Assembly (NCBI RefSeq): GCF_027596085.1
Contig: NC_072467.1
Span: forward strand, 27,576,582-27,640,581
Direction: 5' to 3'
From: Anoplopoma fimbria
Taxonomy: Eukaryota; Chordata; Actinopteri; Perciformes; Anoplopomatidae
Length of the DNA: 64,000 bases
The position numbers were made by a program, and so were the translations under genes. The notes beneath the pieces are model-generated. The model saw only the letters and a list, made by a program, of their open reading frames with translations. It did no database searches and was not told the origin of the DNA. Of the stretch, positions 22,200 to 60,770 are shown piece by piece (position 1 is the first letter of the stretch; every line of letters starts with the position of its first letter).

Positions 22200-24110
22200 C
22201 CTTTATTAGTCCTGCAGTGTGATGAAGGCAGAAGAGGAACAAACGCTGGAATCTCTTCAATCTTTAGAAAGTTTATCAATTTAAAGAAGTAAATAAAAAG
22301 TTCTAAAAATGAGGTTATTATTATTATTATTATTCAAAGTTTCAACAGAACTCGTCTCTTTGTTTCTGGAGTTATTGTTTGTTTCATTGTCTCTTCTGTA
22401 AAAGTGTTTTGATCCTTTACAAACATAAAAGTACTAATACAACAATGTAAAAATACTCCATTTGATGTAAAAGTCCTGATGACAAATGAAGTAATTAAGT
22501 AAAAGTAAATGTAATTAAAGTATTAAAAGTAGAAGTACTAATACAACAATGTAAAAATACTGATTACAACATCTTACTTAAGTAAAAGTATGTAAGCTAA
22601 ATGTACTTAAATTTAATGAGGTTCTTTAACAAAGCTTTTAAAGATAAACAACAAAATGTTTACTTGCATCGTATAATTGTTTTGTATTTCATTTGTTCAT
22701 CATGTTGTAGAAACCAACTCTTCAGCTTTTTGTCCCTTCAGTGATCCCATCCTCTTTTATATATTATATTATTATATATTTCCTTTATTTCAACTGTCCT
22801 GACTCTGCATAGAGAAATAACTTTATTAAAAAATAGAGTTTTATCTCAAAAACTCCTCCTGGAAACAAATATTTTTTTGATGAATTTCTGTGACCATTTA
22901 ACTTCATATACATATATTTATTTATTTGTTTTTATTCAACCTTTAATTAATTGATAGCAAACAATTTACATTATATATTATAATAATAGACTTTTATCTT
23001 AAGACGTCCTCCTAGTTAATTAAAATAAAGCTCCACACAATCACATTTTTATTTATGTATTATTTATTATTTTATTTAGCCTTTATTTAACAGGGAAATA
23101 TTAGAAAAGAAGAGTTTTCTGGTTAAACAGTAACGATGAGTTAGAAACAAACAACATGAAACAGACAATATAACAAGATAAAATATGCAAATGAGAAGTT
23201 CAATTAATTAAATTATATTTATATTAAGAATCAAATAAAAGACAAATAAAGAGTGTCAGCGGTAGAAATTAATATAAATACAAGTTTTCATTTGTTCTGC
23301 AAACTTTATCTTTCATAATTATGAGGTTATTATTACATGAAGCCCTCCGAAAATGTGATAGTTAATAAAAAACAAGACATGAACGAAACATTGTGTGATT
23401 ATTAATGTGGCTAAAGGAGGAAGACTCTTTCAAATATTCTATCTAAAAACAAATGCAACAGAAATATGAAATTATAAACATTTGCTTTACTAAAGACAAC
23501 CTGTTTTCAGCAGTTTAAAGAAAATAGAAGATTTTATTTTAAATATAACTAAATATAAAATGTAGAAAAGCTTCAGTTTGACTTTTGGTGCAGTGACCGC
23601 GGTGTCCACCAGGTGGCGCTCCAGAGGAGTTTTCTTCACATGTGGGTTTGGGGTGAATTATTGTTCACTAATCAGAATATGAAGCTTTGATCTGTGAAGA
23701 ACAAACCACATGAAGGATGAAAGAGTTAAATAAACTAAAGTTTGTCTTTTTAGGTAAACTTTGTTTCTGACTGAATGTTTGTTTTATTGTTGCGTCCGTG
23801 AAAATATGTCCTGAATACAAAATCTTACTAAAGTAAAAGTATGTAAGTAAAATTTGCCAAATTACTAATACAATTTATCTAAAAATACTCTCTTTAACGT
23901 AAAAGTCCTGAATACAAAATCTTACTTCTTATTTTATTAGACCGTCATTGGTTTTAAATCTTAATTTCTAAAGTATCTGTAGCTGTTAAATAAATGTAGA
24001 GCAGTAAAAAATACAATATTTCCCTCTGAGATGTAGAAGAGTGATGTATAAAGTTACATAAAAAAGGAAAGATTTTACAAATTTCTACAAAATTAACAAT
24101 GTACCACTAC
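22200..24110. repeat. AT-rich intergenic stretch with family C repeats
   Basis: No coding exon seen. Family C blocks occur at about 22395-22620 and 23815-24055 (AAGTCCTGAATACAAAATCT, ACTAAAGTAAAAGTATGTAA). A short CACCAGGTGGCGCTCC segment at 23608 resembles fragments of other fish repeats. The remainder is unassigned AT-rich DNA. Confidence 0.6.
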
Positions 24111-24126
24111 TGGAATATTCATATAT

Positions 24127-24657
<531 letters not shown>

Positions 24658-24699
24658 GTGTAATGTCGACCCTGTGGTCTGATGGTTAAACCCTCGTTG

Positions 24700-24900
24700 A
24701 AATGCATGCTGGGAGCTGGCGGAGGTTAAACTCTGAGATAAACAGAAGCCCAGGAGACGGCCGGCTCTCCTCATCTTCACATCTTAATTAGACGGGACAG
24801 CTTTAATTAAAATGAAATCTCATTATGGATTTTGTAATTAAAGCCGGTCGGGTCAATTTATAAAAGCTGATTAAACTTTTATCAACCAATCAAAGCTTCC
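24700..24900. promoter_or_regulatory. Candidate conserved non-coding element
   Basis: Non-repetitive sequence beside the large microsatellite, with clustered homeodomain-type TAATTA/TTTAATTAAAAT motifs (24784-24865) and ATTTATAAAAGCTGATTAAA. It does not resemble any repeat family here. The regulatory role is inference only. Confidence 0.25.
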
Positions 24901-25381
24901 CAGATTCCTCGAGGTAAACATATTTATTTTTCCGTGAATCGACTTAAGATTGGATGTTTAACGGGTCGGTTCATGCAGATAGTTTTGGGTTTTATTGACA
25001 TTATTTCTGCCTCCTCACCAAAACTAAACAATGTACTGTGATTTACTCTGTGCTGCTCAAAGCATCATATTCAAAAATAAAACTAATCTAGAATACAACG
25101 GGACTATTTTTCTACTAAACCAAAAAGGATGCTGGAAATTTGAAGATTTTGAGACAGATATATTGAAAAGATGGAATTTGTGTGAATAGGCCCTTTATGA
25201 GGTGTTTTTCTTTTTCTTTGTTTGATTTATTCACACATTCATTAATGCTAAAATTAAATATTTTCACACAGAACGGGAATATTATGTGATATAAAAGTGT
25301 CGTAATTTTTTTAAGATCAAGGTCAATTTTTCTGAGCTTTTGCACCTCGAATGAAGGCATCAACCAATCACAGAATGTTTT

Positions 25382-25820
25382 GTAAGAAGTGGACGTAGTC
25401 GTCGTGATGTAACCCTTCAGTCTGTGGATGTTTTGAAGCCTTGAGTTAGGAGTTTTAGCCGTCCCCATCTTGGTTTTTTTTGCAACCAGTGAACAGGAAG
25501 TGACCATATATGGACTGAGGAGGAGTGACGTAGAGACGCCGTATACGTCTCTGGTGTCGACCTGTCAATCAGTGTGTAGCCCCGCCCTAAAGCATCCCCT
25601 GCTTTATGGTCTGTTTGACTCTAAATGGAGCATCATTTACTAAATGAACATCATGCTGTATTGAAGAAGACTTGAAACTAGAGATTGAGACCATAAACTC
25701 ATGTTTACAATGTTTACTGAGGGAATAAATCAAGAGAGAAGTAGAGTCATTTTCTCATAGACTTCTATACAACCAGAGGAGTCGCCCCCTGGTGGACAGG
25801 AGAGAGAATGCAGCTTTAAA
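25382..25820 (-). repeat. Dispersed repeat family A, copy 2
   Basis: Minus-orientation, close to full length: GTAAGAAGTGGACGTAGTC at one end, GGAGTGACGTAGAGACGCCG in the middle, GCCCCCTGGTGGACAGGAGA and GCAGCTTTAA at the other end. Intergenic. Confidence 0.9.
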
Positions 25821-26507
25821 GACAGCTGTGTCGTGGACCGGGCTGTAAGTTCTGAATCATAGAATCACACCCCTCATGCAAATAATCTAAATCACTATGG
25901 TAACCAACCAACATTTATGTTCATTATTGGTTAATTAATCTAAATATCTAGCAGGTCAAACAGCAGCAGGTAGAGTCCATGATGAGCTGTACAGACGTTG
26001 AACTAACAAAAGAATAAACTTATACATAGTGGTGTGCAACAAAATGCTCCCTGGCGCTAAACAGCAGCTGATCGCTGCTCTTTATACGAGGGTTGGTTAA
26101 ATTAACTGTGTATATTTAAACAAAAAGTGGATTTTCAAACCAAAAAAGCATTTTCTCCCTTCTGGTTTCTAATGTTTTTCTGACAGGAGAACAAAGGATT
26201 TACACAGCAGATGTTTTTCCTGTTGGAGAACTTAATGAACACTAGGGGGCGCAGCGTCTCCACAGGACAAACATCTGGATGAACAGGATTAATGGAGAAA
26301 CACCACTAACTTCTTTTCTATTTCATTCTATTCCCACTCTTACCTGCTTTACACCTCTTCTTCTTCTGTCTCATCCCTCTCTTCTCTGAGACTCACTCAC
26401 CCTTTGCCTCCCCCCTTTCTCACCCAATAAATGAACCGGTTATTCCTCCTCTCCACCCCTCTCAGTGGAGAGTTAGATGGTACGACCCACCGCCTCACTC
26501 AGCGGTC

Positions 26508-27087
<580 letters not shown>

Positions 27088-27237
27088 ATCTGAGTTCATC
27101 CAGATAAGAGCAGCAGTGATTATTGACAGAATCGTCCTTAAAACTGTGAGATGTGATCTGTGCAGAAAGATCGTTCATTGATTCATCATTAACAAAAAGC
27201 ATAAAGGGATGATGCACTTTTAGGTTTGAGTTTTACA

Positions 27238-27425
27238 CCCGAGGAGGTTGTCCACAAATCGCAGGTTCGATTCCCTCCTGTTCTCATACTTAAGTGTCCT
27301 CGAGTGAGATATTGAACCCCAGTTTCTCTGGATGGTGGTAGCTCGCTGTGAGAGGGGGAATGAGAGGCAATTTGTAAAGCACTTTGGGTAAAGGTGCTGG
27401 TGGAAAGCAGTCGATTTACAGATTG
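27238..27425 (+). mobile_element. tRNA-derived SINE, degenerate
   Basis: Contains a perfect RNA polymerase III B-box core GGTTCGATTCC at about 27264, then AAGTGTCCTCGAGTGAGATA, and ends GTAAAGCACTTTGGGTAAAG followed by a region like the usual fish SINE tail. The A box is eroded. Confidence 0.65.
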
Positions 27426-27934
27426 TGATATTTGTTGTTTGCGGTTTAAGACTTGGCTTTAGAGTTGGGCTTAGATTGAGGTTTATGTAAAAGGATAAAT
27501 ACGGTTTATTATGAATTACTTTTTGTTTGTTTGTCTAGTAAGAACTTTGCATTTACAAAATGTGCGGCTGAGATTTGGGAACACAGTGGATTTAACATCC
27601 AAATATAGAGCCAATTATTTTTTATGAGTTGACAAAAAATCTGCATCAACAAAAAAAAGAAGAAGATGAGGTCATTAAAAGAGCTCCATGTTGAGAACAA
27701 GATGGAAATATGATATTTCTGTGTGTTTCATGGATTAATGCGTTAATCCTTTTTAAATGTGCAAATAGAAAATAGGTATAAAAGCTGTTGGATGGAAATA
27801 AACCTACAGACATCATTTTAAATGAAGGACGGTGTGAAACGATTGGTTAGGTTTAGGCAACAAAACTACTTGGTTGAGGTTAGAAAGGAGATCATGGTTT
27901 GCGTTAACGCAACAACGTAACGCAACGTTACTTA

Positions 27935-28535
27935 CCTACTTACATACCTACCTACCTACCTACCTACCTACCTACCTACCTACCTACCTTACCAACCTAC
28001 CTACCAACCAACCTACCAACCTACCTACCTACCTACCTACCTAACCTACCTACCTACCTACCTACCTACCTACCTACCTACCTACCTACCTACCTACCTA
28101 CCTACCTACCTACCTACCTACCAACCTACCTACCTACCTACATACCTACCTACCTACCAACCTACCTACCTACCTACCAACCTACCTACCTACTTACATA
28201 CCTACCTACCTACCTACTTACATACCTACCTACCTGTCAACCAACCAACCAACCAACCAACCAACCAACCAACCAACCAACCAACCAACCAACCAACCAA
28301 CCAACCAACCAACCAACCGACCTATCTACTGACCCACCTAATGACCAACCAACCTACCTACCAATTTACCTACCTACGTAAATACTTACCTACCTACCTA
28401 CCTACCTACCTACCTACCTACCTACCTACCTACCTACCTACCTACCTACCTACCTACCTACCTACCTACCTACCTACCTACCAACCAACAACCGACCAAC
28501 CTACTTACCTACCTGTCAACCAACCCGCCAGCCAG
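27935..28535 (+). repeat. (CCTA)n / (CCAA)n tetranucleotide satellite
   Basis: About 600 bp of CCTA repeats (27935-28235 and 28385-28480) separated by a nearly pure CCAA block (28240-28318). The block is preceded by a family B fragment (GTTAGGTTTAGGCAACAAAA at 27847). 28540-31000 shows no gene; it is AT-rich intergenic DNA. Confidence 0.95.
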
Positions 28536-31070
28536 CCAACCAACCGACCAATATATCACATATATATCACATTGTTTCCACTCTTTTTTTTCTTTTTTTT
28601 CATATGAAACCCAGTAATTGATGGCAAGGAAGCAGCAAACACGCACACTCATCCTCTGAAATGAGCTGATAGACGCATCGTTTCCTCCGGTTTCATGAAA
28701 CATGATGAGTGGAATTATTGTGTTTCACATTTCAACAGGATGAACTTCAGACAAGTTCGTAGTGAGACATAATTTGAGTGAACAGACAGGAAATAAGGAA
28801 TCCAGGATGACGAGCGCTCTGCAACAGAAGAAGTAAACGGATCTGTTGTTTCCTCTCTGAACATCCAGATGGTCCGAATTATTTCTTCCTTTAATGGAGC
28901 ACACAAGTGGTGATTGATGTGGATTTATAGTAATATGTTGGTTTAAATTCATTAAAAGTTCCTAGTGGGCAGTGACTTTTCTTGTTTTGATTTTACGGCA
29001 GCTGGTTTTATCTGTTCTTGTGGATTTATTAGATCAGAGAGCATGAGATGAGCAGGAAGTCTCTTGACACCAAAAAGAGAAACATGATAGGCTAGTTTTA
29101 GTTCTTCTCAATAGCTGTGGCTCTTTTTTATTTATTTTAGGAGTCTCCACATTTTCTCATATGTAAGTGCAATGATCAAACTCTGATTGCAAGTCTGCAA
29201 AAGGTAGAAACTCTCCCAAAACATTTCATTCATGCTTAAAAACCTGGTTATTGTGTCAGTAAATTGGCCAAAATGAAAAAGTGTTTTTTCATCTTGTGAA
29301 CAATATTTGTTTTTGTTTTTTGCCTGAAATTAGCTTGAATGAAAGAGAATTTCAAAGCTGCTCTAAACAGCAATCTAATTGTTCAGAGAACTGAAGTTAT
29401 TGTTTTGAAAAAAATTATTCAAGAATTAAGCCAAAGCGAATAAGAAAAATAGTAACATGGAAATGCACATTAAAAAAAAGTTTAAAAAAAAGACATGAGA
29501 AAGAAAAGAAACAATAGACTTTAAATTATACAATCTTTAAGTTATTTTCTTCTGTGTTCTACTACGATGGCTATGATCCATGTGTTATAATCAACTGCAA
29601 GAGTTTTTCTGCAACAAGTTCTGTTTGGTTTGTTTGTTTGGCTGAAGGATGAACTGGATTAATATGAGTCACACAGATTCACAGGGAATGTTCCTGGACA
29701 TAAATTCTCTTCTGGAACTCATTACAGAACTGAGATTGTGTTGTATGATTGAAGAATGTGATTATCTTCAGATTATGTGCTCTGAAAAAGAGAAACATGA
29801 CAGAACAAATGATGGCTTTCATTTCTGTGGTTTTAATTTTGTATTTGTAGAAACTGTTATTAAATGAATTCAGTTTACAATCAGATCACAAAGTCAGCAC
29901 CTTATTTCCATATCCGATGCATGCTCTCTCTGCTCAGACTGCTAAGTACCAGTTAAGGTGCCACTTATATTAGTAATATAAACTTTAATACTTTTATACC
30001 CAGTTCATTTCTAGAATGGAAAACAAACGCATATCATCACAATAAGTAAAGTAAACACTTCTTATTACTTCTACTGGCCCGATTTGCGTGAAGCATTGGC
30101 CGAGGAAGTACACATTTAATTTGGAAACGGATCCAAATCGCACATACATTTATTATTCTTCACTTTTGTTAACAATGAGACAAGGGATTTGGGGGTTGCG
30201 GAGTTCTGCACTTTCCGAGTGCCCTTTTCAGATATATTTGTTATCAACTTTATGTAGTTTATAGCTTCATAATCTGGATGGATGATGAAGCATAAATTGC
30301 TTTACTTCCAGTTGACACCTGAACATATCCTGTTAATTTGCTCTGCAACGAAGTCCGGACCCTAAACTGAGGTAACATACGACTAATTTATCTCACTAGC
30401 ACCGTATCGGTAGAATGGAAGAGGAAGTCTGTTATGTTTTTAAAAGCACTGATCGTTTTAGTTTAGAGAAACTGAATCTGCTGCAGCTTGTCATTTTTTC
30501 TTTGACGCAGTCCAACGAGTCAGTCAATTCAGTTCTTACGATCAGGGATAAATCTTTAAAATCAGCAGCAAAGCAAAGTGAGAAAAGTCTGAATATGTTC
30601 TACAGAAAAAAGTGTCACAAACACACTTTGTAACAGGGATCTGTTTTACGGATTCAACAGAGTGAAATTTGAAAGAAAATGTTGTTAAATTCTTTTGAAA
30701 GGTATGCAGCAACCAAGACAAACTTTTGAGGTGTCCAACAAATTGATATTTTCTGACAAGTGGTTAAAAACAAACAATCATGGACGGACAGAGGTCATTG
30801 TTGTGGCCTCGTCCAAACTCTGGATTTTTTGCCAAACTGAAAACCAATAACCATGAGGGTGTGAAATTGTCCTGTCATCATTCTCTCTTCCTTCCCTCCC
30901 CTCTCATTTCCCCCCTTCTCTTTTCTCCCACCCCCACTTCTCTCTAAAGCTGATCTGTCGTCCAAACAATGCCAAGCAATAAGAAAGCAAATAGCTGTCA
31001 TCACTCAGTCGATGATGCACCATCACTCGTGTGGCGCTTGGCGGGCGTAACGGCGACCTTATCGATCTCC

Positions 31071-31098
31071 GGGGGACGGAGGGGAGGGGAGGGGAGGG
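31071..31098 (+). repeat. G-quadruplex-forming G tract
   Basis: GGGGGACGGA followed by GGGGAGGGGAGGGGAGGG: four runs of at least three G with one-base loops, inside a locally GC-rich segment (31030-31350) that also holds four GGGAGGCGTCGAT units (about 31246-31290). Confidence 0.85.
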
Positions 31099-31362
31099 TG
31101 ACGATTAAAGGATGGTTAACAGATGGTGAGTGACGGTGCTCATAAACCTCGCACTAAAAGACTAATGTCCTACAAGCATCAGCCGGCGTTGAAGCCGTAA
31201 ACAACCTCACCGCCGACTGTCGGCGCTGCGGGTGGGAGACGATGGGAGGCGTCGATGGGAGGCGTCGATGGGAGGCGTCGATGGGAGGCGAAGGGCCAGC
31301 TGCTGCCTTTTCCCCAAACACGACTTGACATGCGGGGGGGTCCGGGGAGTCGTGCATGGAGC

Positions 31363-32069
31363 TCTGATGGGGGTCGTGGAGAGACAGACTGCTCTCAGCT
31401 TTCAATTACAACATTTAAATGGTGACTGTTCAGTCTGACTGAGGAGATGGAGGGAAACAGGAAACTGAAAGTTGATTAATTGTTTTATTATTACGAGGAA
31501 GGTGCTCTGAGGTCACAAAAAAGTGTTTTGTAAGGGTGTAGCTCGTTTGGATCAGTTGTATGATGGATACGGCTCAGCAAGTTGTCTTTGTTCCGCCAAG
31601 ATCCAAGAGGTTCTGCAAAGAAACCTTCTGGGGTGTCATGTTTTCACCCAGAGTCCCCTCTGGAGGTTCTCTACAGAAACGTTCCACCTTCTAAGGGTGC
31701 TGACAAGAACTCCCACCCTTAAGGGATGCTTTATGTAGAACCCTTAAGGGTCGTGGTTGATGTGGGGTACCACAACAATCGTGGTTCACAATTGTAGTTT
31801 TTTGGGTTATGTCTGGTTAAGTCTGGTTTTTGGGGGTTCCGTTTCAACACCAATGCTTTCAACAATCTTTCAAAAACTGGTCTGATGGAGGTTGTGGAGA
31901 GGCAGACTGCTCTGAGCGTTCAATTACGAAATCCAAATGGTGACTGTTAAGTCTGACTGAAGAGATGGAGGGAAACAGGAAACCTAAAGTGGTTCAGGTT
32001 TTTTTTTGTTACTACAAGGAAGGTTCTCTTAGAAAACAAATAAAAGTGTGTTGCAGCTCGTTTGGACCA
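31363..32069 (+). repeat. Diverged direct duplication of about 190 bp
   Basis: 31363-31555 and 31881-32069 share, in the same order, TCTGATGG..GGAGAG.CAGACTGC, AATGGTGACTGTT.AGTCTGA, GAGATGGAGGGAAACAGGAA and GCTCGTTTGGA. The spacer contains two CCCTTAAGGG palindromes (about 31718 and 31742). Confidence 0.85.
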
Positions 32070-33219
32070 TTTGTTTTGAGACCTGGAACGTTTCACCTCC
32101 AGGTTCAGGTCGTTTGAGTTTATGTGGACGAAGCAATCACACAAATCAAGTTCACCTACTCTAAGATCCCCGACTAGGCCTTTAAAGATAATCTAATCAC
32201 GTTTACCTGATACGTTTAAAGAACTATTGTTTTGTGGTTTGCACCCATCAGAGCTAATATCCACCAGTGAACTCCTGAGGCAGCACTTCTTTTAATAGCA
32301 TCAGGACATTAGCTTTAGTTGCGGTTTGGATGCTTGCTGAAGCTGGAGGTTCATTAAATGAACGCTAGTTTATTAACCACATGAACACAATATAAACAAT
32401 TGGCTGCTAGCGGTGCTCTATAATGAAGAAGAAGAAAAAACGAAAGAGGAGGAAGCTTTTTGAGGCAAATCTTCCCGGAAACATTTCTGAAACATTTTCC
32501 TGTGTTAAAGTGAAATGTTTATTTGAGCCATCTGACCACCTCATTTGTCTGTGAACATTTTTTGCTCTATAACATCCTAAAACTTCCTCAGATAAGAGTC
32601 ATAATCACTACGGCCGCTAGATGTTTTTGCCACTTGTACATAAACAGATTTTGGAGATTTGCTCTCCTTTGCTTTCCAACACAACCTGCAGATTTCATGA
32701 AGGCAGCAGAATTTGTGGCGTTTTCTAAAAAGTAATCTCATAACTCAGGTTTTTTCAAACGGTTCATGTTTAATGTTAAAAGAGAAGAAAAGCATCTTGA
32801 AAGTGAGAGGAAATTAATTCCAGTTTGACAGATGGAAGCCAATTAGACTCTCAGGCCGCTCGTTAAGGTGGCTGGCTGAGCCTGCTGGGTCCAAGTGTGT
32901 GTGTGTGTTTGTATTACTCATGATGTGGGGACATCTGATCACATAGTCACATTGTCGGGACTCGCCTTCGTTTTGTTGACAAAATGCAAATCCTCTTATC
33001 GTAAATCATTACATTTTAGGGTGAATACTTGTGTTAAGGTTAGTGTGAGGTTAAGTCTCCAGGAAATGAATGTGGGTCAATGCAATATCCTCATAAGTGA
33101 TGTAAACACGAACGTGGGTGTGTGTGTGTGTGTTACCTGTCCACCTTCATCGCTGTCTCCCTCAGGTCACATGATGAGATGACTGGTGTCTAACCTGATC
33201 TGACGTTTTTGTTTTTCAG

Positions 33220-57432
<24,213 letters not shown>

Positions 57433-57519
57433 TTCTGCAGCTCAGGTATGAACTCCGACACTGAGACCAACGCTTTAAAAGAACAAAACCAACAAAGTGT
57501 TCATTCAACGAATCCTCAT

Positions 57520-57880
57520 TCACTGGTTTGTATGATATCTTACGGAAAAGTTACTCCTAATTCCAGCAACACGTGGTAATTTGTGCTTATTACATGCATA
57601 TAGTCTTTTCAAAATAAACTTCCATTTTCACAGGAAAGACTAGTTTGGTTTAGTCACCAAAAAGAAAACTACGAGATTATGAAAACAAAAATACTTAGTT
57701 AGGTTAAGACAACAAAACTACTTAGTTTGGTTTAGAAAAGATTGTGAAATGCTTAATTACATTTAGGCAACAAAATTAATTAAAACAACAAAAATAGTTA
57801 GGTTTTTAGAACAAATACAAAAATTGTGAAATTAATTCCATTTAGGCAACAAAACTGCTTTGGTAAATTTAAGCAACAAA
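57520..57880 (+). repeat. Dispersed repeat family B, degenerate copy
   Basis: TATGATATCTTACGGAAAAG, CTTTTCAAAATAAACTTCC and then decayed 27-bp-type units (TTAGTTAGGTTAAGACAAC). It lacks the homogenised array of the 19739 and 46979 copies. Confidence 0.8.
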
Positions 57881-58619
57881 AATACTTTATGTTATGATGA
57901 TGATGTGTTTTTAATAGTTGTTGGGCAACAAAAACTGGTTGAAATGATGAAATGACAAAGTTAAAAATACTTCATTAAGATAGAAGAATACTACTTATCA
58001 TCAGATTTGAATGACGTAGATTTGAAATGTAACAACACTTACTAGTCTACTGCTATGAGGACTATGACCTGATTTCCTGCCTGGTGAATTTACATATTAT
58101 ACTCTATATATTATAAGCCTTGTTTGTATCCTTGGGATCAATAGACATCTAGTTTCAGACTCCTCTCCTGTTTTCTTTGCAGAACAGAAGCTGGGATCAA
58201 TAACAGCTGGGACGGGAGACGCTCATAGGAGGTGTTGGCATCATGAACTACATTGGACTGACTCTTCTCCAACTCTGAATCTGTTTGTCTCTGTCTGATT
58301 GATTTATATTCAGCTGCACTAAATCCAGTTCTGGTTTCCAGTCCACCAATATGTTCCAGAAATATCACGACTCTGGAGCTCCATGCTAAAAAAATGACAT
58401 TTTGGACATAGCTAAACGTCAAAATGTTCTAATGCACTACACCGTTAATGTTTTCAGAGGATTTCCTACATTAAAGGCCACCATTGATATCAACAGTAAT
58501 ATTCAGAATGCTGTAAAAATGTACTTTCAGATACTTTATACCTTCTGCAGACAAATAATACATAACAATGAGCAATTTATTTGATTTTATTTGAAATTAA
58601 TAGTGCACCAAACAAGCAT

Positions 58620-58770
58620 AATTCATCATATTATATTATATTATATTATTATATTATATTATATTATATTATAATTATATTATATTTTATTATATTTTAT
58701 TATATTTTATTATATTTTATTATATTTTATTATAATAAAATAAAATAAATTATATTATGTCATATTATAT
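58620..58770. repeat. (TATAT)n / ATTATATTTT AT satellite
   Basis: Pure A/T for about 150 bp: TTATA units, then five 10-bp ATTATATTTT units (58677-58735), then AATAAAATAAAAT. Confidence 0.93.
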
Positions 58771-59829
58771 TATTTAATATATTTTATCCATATTGAAAAA
58801 AAGAGATCGCCCAGTATTGTCCCCATTTATTGCCCTAACCTTGCTCCACTGTTGGCCTCCACTCTGATTAATGTTAATAAGATCCGTGTGGCAGCAGCTG
58901 GCAGCTCTTTATCCCACCGTTCATGTGTAACCAGATGTTAACAGGACGCGGTAATGGTTCTGTGTTGAAGGCGCACTGAGAACAGTTTAATGACACTGTG
59001 GTGATAAAGTGGTTATCAGACTCTGACAATTTCCTGAGACTAAGATTAGCTCTGAATAAAAACGACATACTGTATATTAATAGGAAGATGGGAGGATTTA
59101 CAGCTGGCAATTATTACTGCTTCAGGTTAGCAGCACTGCTAATTTAAGCCAACTGATTTGTGTAGCAACTAAATGAAGTTTTTTCAGATGAAACAGTTGG
59201 TAAACTGCTGAAACACGTTTGTTTACGGTTACCTAATACGTTTGTTGAGCAATTTAAACATGACACCAAAAGACGTACATCACAATGGTCCAAAGCCAAC
59301 ACGCTGTCAAGTCAAATACATTTTAAAGATTTTTGCCCTTAACATGTTACCCAGCTGGATAACTGTGACTGACTGTAAATATGTTTAAACTTCTCGTGTA
59401 AAATGTAAAAAGGTTGGTTTAAAAAAAACAAAAAATGACACACAATTTATGTGTACATTAGTGGCTCTTTATACTTAAACAGTTTAGACTTTTGAATCCT
59501 GTAACTGCAGGTACAGAGTCATTTTTGAAACACTTCATTTGGCTTTCCTGTAGTTTCTGCTGTCGTTGGTGCTTTTGTGTTCGTCCTCAGTGCTAAATGT
59601 ATTTCAATGTGTGTGTAGTAAAGTTATTTTTCATAAAATAGATGTGTGAGCTTTATGTTTGTAATGATATGAATATGATTCAGTATAAATGTGTGTAGTA
59701 ATTTATGCTTTAATTCAATATGTAAAATTCTAATTTGCTCCATTGATACCAGAAGTTCTACCTCTCCTCCTCAAAGGAGAACAAAGGTCAAAGGTCAAGT
59801 TTGGGAGGAGTTTAGTGACTTGTTGGTTT

Positions 59830-60770
59830 GTTTGGTCTGTTTGTCAGCAGAATTATGGAAAAACTGATGGACGAATTTTCTTGAAACTTAATGGAAGTGT
59901 TTGGCATCGACCCAAGAAGAACTGATTACATTTTGGAGAGGATTCCAATTATGGGGCGGATCCAAAAAATATTTTTCACTTTCGTTAACTTTGTGAGAAA
60001 GGTCACGGCCTTGGCAGAGGTTTATTTGTTTATTCAGAATATCCCCATTAGCTAATGCTATCAGCTAATATATAACACATCACATGATAAACAAGAGATG
60101 CATTGATATACATAAAATACGTTACAACCAGAACAAGTCAACGCTGTACATAAGTATAGTAATATTTAAAATCCATATTTGGATGATGTTCAAAACAAAG
60201 AGAATTAAATAGATTTAGATGATGTGAAAGTTAATTCTACAACTCATACGAAGTGAAACATGAATATTAAAAACAAGCAGAGTTATTACTCCTTCTATTC
60301 AGTTTTTCATCTACAAATAAATGCATTTATTTATATTTTAAGGAAAATGTATTTTTTTATATTAAGGGATAAATTATTCAAGGTCTTTATGGAACTGTAT
60401 TAAAAAAACAAATCAATAAGTTAGACCATGGACGAGGCACCACAATATCACCGTTACCGGAAAACCTGGTGTCTGCTTTCTCTGATTACCGCTCTATTTC
60501 TAATAAATAAATAAATAAAATATTAAATCTACTTAAATCAATGCCTCATGATCCACTTATCTTAGATCACTGAGTAACTATAGAGGACTAGAAGGGCAGC
60601 AGAGGCCTCAGCCAAGACTGATCCCTACCACAAATGTAATGCAGTGCTACACCCTTCCACCAAATTTAATGAAAATATCCAGACTTTAGTTGTTCCGTAA
60701 TCCTGCTGATAAACAGACAAACAAACCAAACGGAAAAACATAACCTCCTTCACAGAGACAATAAAGAAAC
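59830..60770. repeat. Inverted pair of a common fish repeat
   Basis: A forward piece at 59830-60025 (GTTTGTCAGCAGAATTATGG, CTTGAAACTTAATGGAAG, ATGGGGCGGATCC) and a reverse piece at 60620-60770 (CCTTCCACCAAATTTAATGA, CGTAATCCTGCTGATAAACA) belong to one dispersed family in opposite orientation. I recognise it from fish genomes but cannot give a name. Confidence 0.7.

Noticed and set aside
28341..28607. [14 protein letters not shown] protein
   Set aside because: Translation of the (CCTA)n satellite.
29649..29867. Plus-strand 72-residue frame (MNWINMSHTDSQGMFLDINS)
   Set aside because: No recognisable domain or splice context; AT-rich intergenic DNA.
32895..33182. Plus-strand frame containing GLAFVLLTKCK just before exon A, checked as a possible RRM RNP1 segment
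   Set aside because: Sequence around GGGGACATCTGATCACATAG is repeat-like, the residues do not fit GYAFVQY or the surrounding RRM, and no donor joins it to 33220 in phase.
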